Positions 56,508-64,000 of a DNA stretch of 64,000 nt are shown in pieces. The number at the start of each line of letters is the position of its first letter. The stretch's first letter is position 1. This DNA is from Luffa acutangula. Lineage: Eukaryota; Streptophyta; Magnoliopsida; Cucurbitales; Cucurbitaceae. The notes beneath the pieces were generated by a model. That model saw only the letters and a list, made by a program, of their open reading frames with translations. It was not told where the DNA came from and did no database searches. Position numbers and translations under genes: made by a program. The stretch spans positions 24,736,501-24,800,500 of the forward strand of contig CM072088.1 in the NCBI GenBank assembly GCA_036850905.1, in the 5' to 3' direction.

Positions 56508-59500
56508 AAGAAAAGGTTAGATGAGTTTGAAACTGTATCTCTTACTAAAGAATGTAGTGCTATTCTTAAGAATGGGCTACCACCCAAGGCTAAGGATCCA
56601 GGATCATTTACTATACCTGTATCTATAGGTGGAAAAGAATTAGGTAGATCACTCTGTGATTTAGGTGCAAACATTAACCTTATGCCTCTTTCGGTCTATC
56701 GAAAGTTAGGTATTGGTGAAGCTAGACCTACCACAGTGACACTCCAACTAGCTGATAGGTCTATTACATATCCAGAGGGTAAAATTGAGGATGTCTTAGT
56801 AAAAGTGGATAAATTCATATTTCCTGTTGATTTTATTATTTTAGACTATGAGGCTGATAAAGATGTCCCAATTATTCTAGGTCGTCCATTTTTTACTACT
56901 GGTAGGGCGTTAATAGATGTTCAAAAAGGGGAATTAACAATGAGAGTCTGTAACGAAGAAGTGAAATTTAATGTATTTAAAGCCATGAAATATCTAGACG
57001 AAATGGAAGATTGCTCTTTCATTAGGATTCTGGAGAGTACAATTGTTGAGACAACAATACAGGATTCGACTGATGAGCATTTGGAAGGTCATGGAGAAGT
57101 TAGTGTAGAGGATTTACAAGTTTGTTCTTTAGAAAGGAAAAATGAAAAAGAATTGTTTAGGTGTGAGGATGTTTTTGAGTCTTTAGATTTAGATAAAAGG
57201 AAGGCTCCTCCTATTAAGCCATCCTTGATTGAGGCACTTACTTTAGATTTGAAGCCCTTACCAGATCATCTAAAGTATGTGTATCTTGGGGAAGGTGAGA
57301 CGTTGCCCATTATTGTTGCATCAGATTTAATGCCGGAGCATGAGGAGACCTTAATAAAGTTGCTGCAGCAATACTGCAAGGCAATAGGTTGGACATTGGC
57401 TGACATTCAGGGAATTAGCCCATCTTTTTGTATGCACAAAATCACTCTAGAGGAGGGATCCTTTAGGAGTATCGAGAAACAAAGAAGGCTTAACCTTGCA
57501 ATGAAAGAGGTTGTTAAAAAGAAGGTGATTAAATGGTTGGATGCTGGCATCATTTATCCAATTGCAGACAGAAATTGGGTAAGCCCTGTCCAATGTGTTC
57601 CTAAGAAAGGAGGTGTCACTGTGGTGAGCAATAAAGACAATGAGTTGATCCCAACCAGGACGGTAACTGGATGGAGGGTTTGCATGGATTACATGAGGCT
57701 TAACAAAGCTACCCGTAAGGACCATTTCCCTCTACCATTTATTGACCAGATGTTGGATAGGTTGGCTGGTCAGGCCTACTACTGTTTCTTAGATTGTTAT
57801 TCTGGGTATAACCAGATTACTATTGCTCCTAAGGATCAGGAAAAAACCACTTTCACCCTCCCTTACGGGACGTTTGCTTTTAGGCGAATTCCTTTTGGCC
57901 TTTGCAATGCTCCAGAAACATTTCAGCGGTGTATGTTAGCAATTTTTTCTGATATGATTGAGTCCACTGTTGAGGTATTTATGGATGATTTTTCAATGTT
58001 TGGAGGCTCTTTTCAGAGTTGTTTAGATAATTTAGGTCAGGTGTTAAAGAGATGTGAGGATACCCATCTAGTTCTCAATTGGGAAAAATGTTGCTTCATG
58101 GTGAAGGAGGGCATAGTGTTAGGTCATAGGATTTCTAAGAATGGTCTAGAAGTTGATAGAGCAAAAATAGAGGTGGTTGAAAGACTAGAACCGCCGAATT
58201 CAGTGAAGGGAATTCAGAGCTTTTTAGGTCATGCTGGATTTTATAGGAGGTTCATAAAAGATTTTTCCAAAATCAGTAAACCTCTTTGTAACTTATTGTG
58301 TACTGATCATGTTTTTGACTTTAATGTAGATTGTAGGAAGGCTTTTGAGACTTTAAAGGCTGCTTTAATCTCAGCACCTATTCTTTGTGCACCTAATTGG
58401 AACTTACCATTTGAGGTAATGTGTGATGCGAGTGATGCTGCAGTAGGTGCGATGCTGGGGCAAAAGCAGGACAAATTTATCCATCCTATATATTATGCAA
58501 GCAGGGTTTTGAATGAGGCACAAGTCAACTACACAACTACTGAAAAGGAGTTGTTAGCTGTGGTGTTTACTTTTGAGAAATTCCGGCCATATTTGGTTGG
58601 ATCCAAAGTCACGGTGTTCACAGATCATGCAACAATAAGGTATTTAATGTCTAAAAAAGATGCAAAGCCTAAACTAATTCGTTGGGTTTTATTATTACAG
58701 GAATTCGACTTGGAGATAAAGGACAATAAGGGATCAGATAATGTCATTGCAGATCATTTGTCTCGTCTTGATCCATCATCATCTTTGCTGGAGCAATCTG
58801 CCATTTCAGATTCTTTTCCGGATGAACAGCTTTTTGCTGTTGAGGTAAAGGTAGTCAGGGATGTCCCTTGGTATGCTGACATTGCCAACTTTTTGGTAAA
58901 GGGAGTTACTCCTATTGACATGGATTGGAGGCAGAAGAAAAAGTTTAAGCATGATGCAAAGTTTTTCTATTTGGATGAGCCATTTATGTATAAGCAATGC
59001 TCTGACGGTATTATTCGTAGGTGTGTTTCAGGTGATGAAGCAAAGGAAATCCTGGAGCAATGTCACTCTTCGTCGTATGGAGGTCATTTCAGCGGGTAGA
59101 GGACAACTATGAGGATTCTGCATTGTGGATTTTTCTGGCCTACCTTATTCAAGGATGCCCATTGGTTTTACAAGCAATGTGATGCTTGCCAAAGGAGAGG
59201 AAACTTGGGGCCTAGAGATGAAATGTCTCTTACTTACATTTTAGAAGTTGAATTATTTGATGTATGGGGTATTGATTTTATGGGGTCATTTCCCCCTTCT
59301 AATGGTAATGTTTTTATCTTATTGGCAGTTGATTATGTGTCCAAGTGGGTTGAGGCCATCGCATGCCATCATAGTGATGCCAAGACAGTAGCAAGGTTCC
59401 TTCAATTACACATCTTTGCGCGGTTTGGGATACCTAGAGCTCTAGTGAGTGATGAGGGTACACATTTTGTTAATAATATCTTAACTAAGCTGTTAGCTAA

Positions 59501-60153
59501 GTATGGGATTAAGCATAAAATAGCTACCCCTTATCACCCACAAGCAAATGGTCAAGCTGAAATTAGTAATAGGGAAATTAAAACTATTCTAGAGAAGGTA
59601 GTCCATCCATCTAGGAAGGATTGGTCTTTTAGGTTGGATGAGGCTCTTTGGGATTATAGGACAACCTATAAGAATCTTCTAGGTATGTCTCCCTATAGGT
59701 TAGTATATGGGAAAGCTTGTCATTTACCATTAGAGCTAGAGCATAAAACATTTTGGGGTTTGAAAAAGCTAAATTTTGATCTGAGTCGTGCAGGAGCAAT
59801 AAGAATGCTGCAGCTTAATGAATTAGAGGAATTTCGCCAATTTTCTTATGAGAATGCGAAAATGTATAAAGAAAAGACTAAGCTATGGCATGAAAAGAAA
59901 ATTAGATCTAAAGAGTTTGTTAAGGGTCAAAAAGTCTTGCTTTATAATTCTAGATTAAAATTGTTTCCTGGGAAACTAAAATCTAAATGGTCAGGACCGT
60001 TTGTTGTGATGTAAGTTTTTTCCCCATGGAGCAATTACTTTACAGGATGGAAAAGATGGAAGAGTGTTTAAAGTGAATGGACAACGTGTGAAACATTATT
60101 GGGGAGAGGAGTTTCAGTCGAAATATCCTTCCCTAAAATTGGTTGATGATTGA
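56508..60153 (+). pseudogene. Pol of the Athila element: protease, RT, RNase H, integrase
   Basis: Same frame as gag. The protease region has CDLGANINLMPLSVY (DLGA in place of the common DTGA/DSGA) and VPIILGRPFF. RT has WVSPVQCVPKKGG, VCMDYMRLNKATRKDHFPLP, FGLCNAPETFQRCM and VFMDDFSMFG (the x-x-D-D site). RNase H has MCDASDAAVGAML, TTTEKELLAVVF, FTDHATIRYL and DNVIADHLSR. The integrase finger is split by TAG 59097-59099 (usually Q). The core has WGIDFMGSFPP, LVSDEGTHFVNN and PYHPQANGQAEISNREIK. A one-base shift at about 60012 separates the C-terminal tail, which ends at TGA 60151-60153. The enzymes would make and insert cDNA. Confidence 0.92.
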
Positions 60154-61292
60154 GAGAGTAGGATGTTTGCGATAGCATTTTCCAGAGAAAAATTTTGAGC
60201 TCCCAGTGTTTGTTTTGATTTTTCGCTGATTTATTTTTAATTTCGATTAGGTTAGATTTGGTTTTACATGATTTATTTTCAGTCTGTTGGTATTTTTAAT
60301 TCCGTAGAATTTATTTTAGATTTTATCTATGTCGATTTGAATTTTATTTTATTTTGCTTTTAATTTCGGTTTATGTAAATTATCTTTGAATTATCTTTTA
60401 ATTAGTTTAAATTAAATTTTATTAGATTTTAGTTTAGATTTAGATTTGATTTTCAGTTATTTTTAATTCTGATTAGTTTAGTTTTGAATAAGATTTTCTC
60501 TAATTTATTCGGCCTCAAATAAAAGATAAAAGATTTGCTATTTGAATGTCCGGATTTGATTTTTTCTATTTTGAATTTCAATTTTGAATTTCGTATTCAA
60601 GATTCGTTTTGTTCAGGGGTTTGTTACGACAACTTTATGGCTGAAGCAAATTGTCCGAGTAGGAAGGGTGCTGTTAAGGATTAATTACTTTTTACCGTTT
60701 GGATTTTTGAATTTTCCGTGGGCAGGAAAATGGCATGGATGCTGCCACGTGTCGCTTAGTGGTGATCAAATGGCTTAGCATTTGACAGCACATGATTATT
60801 TACCATGGGCGACTAACATGCAAGAATTTATCGTTGATGGATTTAAAATTCAGAATTGCATGTGGTTTTTGAACGGTAAACTCAATTAATATGAGCAAAA
60901 TCTTTCTGTTAGGATTCAATTTGTTGCAGCCCTATTTATTAATAGCTTCTGGTAGGTAAGTTTCACTTCATCTTCTTGATTCAAATCTTTGCCTTTTGTA
61001 TTCTTCTTTCTTTGTGGTTTTTCTCTGTCAAACCCTTGCATCTTCAATGGCCAAAATGAGAGCTAGAAAAGAGAGGGCGAATGAGGAAGAAGAGGTACCC
61101 GTTACCCCTGAAGTACAGAAAGCAAAAACGAAAAAGAAGAAGATGCCAGAGGAGAAAGAAGCGAAAAGAAGGAGAAGGCAACAGAGGGTCGAGGATCAGG
61201 AGGCTCTACAGAAAGCGACAGACGATGTTGCTGCCACAGAAGTTGAAGAAGACCCGCAAGAACCTGATGTACAGAACCCAGAGGAGGTTGAG
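60154..61292 (+). other. Post-integrase region of the Athila element with truncated ORF start
   Basis: An AT-rich 0.9 kb stretch with repeated 'tttagattttagttt' blocks is followed by ATG 61047. That frame encodes MAKMRARKERANEEEEVP and a very Lys/Glu/Arg-rich run, then is cut at about 61292. This is where Athila elements carry their third, env-like or unknown, ORF. Only its first ~80 codons remain, and I cannot assign a function. Confidence 0.6.
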
Positions 61293-61921
61293 CTTGCATA
61301 TATATGATTCTTAAGGGGCACTAGCTTTCACACATCTACTGCAGCGCCACATTTCCCGAGTTAAACCCTTGGATGACCTAAACTGATCGCACTAGAGGTA
61401 GCTCTTTTTACCTCGGCAAGCAAAACAAAAGCAAGCTTATATTTTTCTTCTTTTTCTCATATTCTTTTTTCAACAAAGTAAATGATTTTTCTTTTGAAGC
61501 TTGCAAGACAAATATTATTTTGCTCATTCCCCAAAGCATGAAACAAACTATTTTGCAAAAATTTTCTCTAAACATGCTACTTACCTTATCGAGGTGACAA
61601 CAGAAATCGAATCCTATAAAGCCATCTAAAACCAAAAAAAACTACGGTAGGAATGACTCATGCTCAATTTAGACAAGAAAAATTTTGAAAAATTTTAATG
61701 AAGGCTCTAAAGATGCTAGAATACATGCAATTCAACTATAAGGAAAATGTATACTCAGGCTTTTCTTATCCTAGAAATCTCATAATCAATCCTAAAGCAA
61801 GACATACAATCTCATATTTCAAGCTAAAAATTTTTAAAATTGCTCAAAATAGTAGGTCCAATGCTTAGGTGCATGGCCTTAATCCAATAAAGCACAAAAC
61901 AATCAAATAAATCAAGCATGT
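61293..61921 (-). repeat. Copy of the element's 5' flank (family B internal sequence)
   Basis: From CTTGCATATATATGATTCTT to AATCAAGCATGT it repeats 52677-53305 with few differences. It replaces the 3' internal part and polypurine tract of the Athila element. The junction shares 'cttgcatatatatga'. Confidence 0.85.
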
Positions 61922-63128
61922 TGATAACTGCCCAAAAGGTAGTTATTTAGGCCTCATTTCTATATTGATTTGTGTGTCTTTTGTGCTTAATAGGGTTGGT
62001 TTTGGATAGATATTACATGTTTTAACCCATTTGGAAGAATGAAAGCTTTGGAAATCATTTTGTGCAGAATCTGTTGCTGAGCGACTGGAGGGAGCAAATT
62101 CTGTGCTGCAGCAAAACTTGGAACAAAACTGCCACGTCATAGCTCGTTAGCCAACTTCAGGAACCGACTTCTGTTGAGTTATTTTCGGGATAAAGGAGCA
62201 AGGAGAGCCATACACGTGTCTGGATTGACCTAATTCAAGCCTCCTATCCTTCTATAAAAGGAAGTAGCCGCCCAAGTCAAAATCATTCCACTTTTGGGAG
62301 AAAACATTAAATTCTTGGAAAGTTCCTTCCATCTTTGGGAACCGAATAGTAAAGTGAGATTGGAGACCACCTAGAAGACCATCATTGCGAGCTGATCGAG
62401 GAGATTAATATTTCCTTTTATTATCTTGTAATTATGGGCATGCCTACTCAGATTGTAGCGTGCATCTCCATGCATATTATGAACTAAGTAGCTTAGGCGT
62501 TGGTTAGGAACAATGTGATTGTCGTGCTTAACTCTAATAATATATATTGATTATTGCATCTTGTTTAATTGTTGTGCTTGTTTCTATTTTATGCCCGTCT
62601 GGCCAGCCGGTATGAATATCTCTCTCTAGTTTCAGAGATGATTTAGAGAGTGTGTGGCGATTAATCACACTACGATCATTGTGTAATGGTGAACGCCAGT
62701 GACTGAGCTAGGGATAGCCAGTTGCCTAGTGCTTGATCGGTCGTGCTTCATTGGGGTTGAAACACATTCCAAAAAATCCAGAGTTCCGGGAGGAATCCGC
62801 TAATAATATTGCGAGAGTTTGCATGATCAATAATATTGCTAGAGCATCTTTTAAAACAATTACTGAATCCTGACCAGCGCCTGTTTCTAATCTGTCTGCC
62901 TATTTTTTTATTCATTGTTCTGTCATTTATTTTACTTCAGCATTATTCTTATAAAAACCAATCATTTTTACTATCTTTGAAATCATTAAAGAGTTACACA
63001 AAATAGATAAAGTGGACGCTAGTTCAGGCCTTGGATTGATAATACTTATTACTTCCTGCGGACTGTGTATAACACAGAGTTCTAGAGTCTTTTCATACCA
63101 TATTTTTACTCACTCTAGGAACCCAACA
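61922..63128 (+). mobile_element. 3' LTR of the Athila element
   Basis: 1207 bp, TGATAACTGCCC to ...GGAACCCAACA, closely matching 53306-54515. It lacks a preceding polypurine tract, so it probably reached this place by recombination with a solo LTR in family B. Confidence 0.9.
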
Positions 63129-63149
63129 CATGCATATAGAATTGCGGGG

Positions 63150-63427
63150 ACCTACCCAGCTAATAATTGATTTTCAAGACCCCTCTTCCCATTAAAAGAA
63201 AACTCTTTCTCCATATTTTATTTTTTTTCGATTGATCAATTTATTTTCTTTAATTGCTTTTAATTTTAAATCCTTTTTATTGCATGAGTTGTTCCCTAAA
63301 TATTATTTCGCCCAAGTACTTTTAGTGCTCAAGAGATTTTTTGTTTTTTTGCTTAATTTTCGCTTCGCCTCCCTGTGGATTCGATACTCAGTATTACTAC
63401 CGTTTTATATTACTTGTTATGACCTGT
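63150..63427 (+). mobile_element. Family C LTR 3' fragment
   Basis: It matches the complement of about 29140-29420 ('attgattttcaagacccctc', 'tgtggattcgatactcagta') and stops in the tail (TTACTTGTTATGACCTGT), where a family D LTR begins. Confidence 0.7.
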
Positions 63428-64000
63428 TGATGACATGCAAAAATGTCATCATTTTCCTATTAATTTAAGCTAGTTTTATGCTCGAATTGTGTTCTTTAAT
63501 GCTATTTTCTGTTTAAATTTCAGAAAACCGAGCCAAAGAAGTAAAACCGGAATTTTGAGAGAATTTAGATGATTTTGGAGGCTTTTTTAGCAATTTGAAG
63601 AATTACATTGAAGATCCGAGTCCAAAAAGCCAAGAAGAATGAATTAGAAGCCCAAATTCATGAATTTCAAGTCTTAAAGTATCAAGTTGGGTCAAGAAAA
63701 AAGTCCAAAATCAATTACAAGAAGTATTTGGGCCAAAAGAAAGTTGGAGGCCCAAAAATGGAGTCAAAATCGGGCCATTATTGAAGATTCAGGGCCTAGC
63801 GTCTCGACGCTAAGCCTAGAGCGTCTCGACGCTAGGCAGCTGCGTGGAAAGATCCAGAATCGCGAGAGCGTCGCGACGCTGTCCAAGTAGCGTCTCGACG
63901 CTGCAACGTCTTGGAGCCCAAGAAAAGATGACGTCAGAGCGTCTCGACGCTGTGCCTGCTGGGAGCCTATAAAAGGAGCCTTTTGCATCCATATTTTGTG
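63428..64000 (+). mobile_element. Family D LTR, cut by the window end
   Basis: TGATGACATGCAAAAATGTC at 63428 matches 2646 onward, with palindromes at 63797-63955 (perfect copy 63867-63880) and TATAAAAG at 63968-63975. The rest lies outside the window. Confidence 0.8.
63797..63955 (+). promoter_or_regulatory. Palindrome cluster in the family D LTR
   Basis: Five copies: AGCGTCTCGACGCT four times and AGCGTCGCGACGCT once (63867-63880), directly upstream of TATAAAAG at 63968. Confidence 0.55.

Larger units (their letters stand above)
53306..63128 (+). mobile_element. Athila-type Ty3/gypsy element (family A)
   Basis: Order: 5' LTR (53306-54515), primer-binding site (54522-54540), gag, protease, RT, RNase H, integrase, the start of a further ORF, then a 625-bp copy of the element's 5' flank, and the 3' LTR (61922-63128). 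The flanks CATGT (53301-53305) and CATGC (63129-63133) nearly match. The coding part is one frame from 54645 to 60014 with five stops, plus a frameshift. The usual 3' internal region and polypurine tract are missing. The element sits inside family B. Orientation is plus. Confidence 0.9.

Noticed and set aside
61047..61307. Lys/Glu-rich ORF as a host nuclear protein
   Set aside because: It lies where Athila elements keep a third ORF and is cut by a recombination junction; no independent gene evidence.
1..64000. Endogenous pararetrovirus or env-bearing retrovirus
   Set aside because: All RT-containing elements have gypsy or LINE domain order; no movement protein or clear envelope is seen.

Overview
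This is a plant nuclear genome window, almost certainly from a eudicot. The evidence is plant-type CACTA, Mutator-like, LINE and Ty3/gypsy (Tekay/Del, Athila, Tat) elements, plus one intron-containing plant gene for a FYVE zinc-finger protein. The AT-rich sequence and short TATCAGTGATAG-type palindromic repeats remind me of cucurbits, but that is only an impression. I see no rRNA, tRNA, CRISPR or prokaryotic operon.

Layout. 1-838: decayed CACTA transposase. 1066-13325: a dispersed element (family G) carrying two kinds of nested insertion: a pair of opposite-facing solo LTRs (family D, 1878-4414), and a Mutator-like element (4934-12580) with 9-bp target duplications that itself holds a non-autonomous Tat-type retrotransposon (gag and protease only, 108-bp tandem repeats). 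13326-14945: a short palindromic repeat and LTR family E. 15161-25020: a near-complete Tekay/Del chromovirus on the minus strand. 25145-30178: pieces of families G, B, A and C. 30179-35108: a LINE split into two oppositely oriented parts around a G copy.

35356-39891 is the only convincing host gene: three exons, 1321 codons, an N-terminal FYVE finger and nine copies of a charged two-helix repeat alternating with a D-P...LGW motif. The 5' end of the LINE lies head-to-head about 150-250 bp upstream of its start codon.

40191-46767 is a decayed Tekay-like element (K) interrupted by a 1.5-kb LTR, an intron-like insertion and a precise solo LTR. 46890-50402 holds another LTR and a Tat-related 97-bp tandem array. 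50403-63128 holds LTR family B, into whose internal region an Athila element (A) with gag, protease, RT, RNase H and integrase is inserted. 63150-64000 ends in pieces of families C and D.

Nearly every base belongs to nested mobile elements around one gene. Retroelement reading frames are largely preserved and interrupted mainly by single in-frame stops, often where a C-to-T change fits. The most unusual signals are a CpG-rich 14-bp palindrome recurring upstream of the TATA box in several distinct LTR families, two arrangements of family A inserted at the same site of family B, an Athila element whose 3' internal end was replaced by a copy of its own 5' flank, and the repeat architecture of the FYVE protein.
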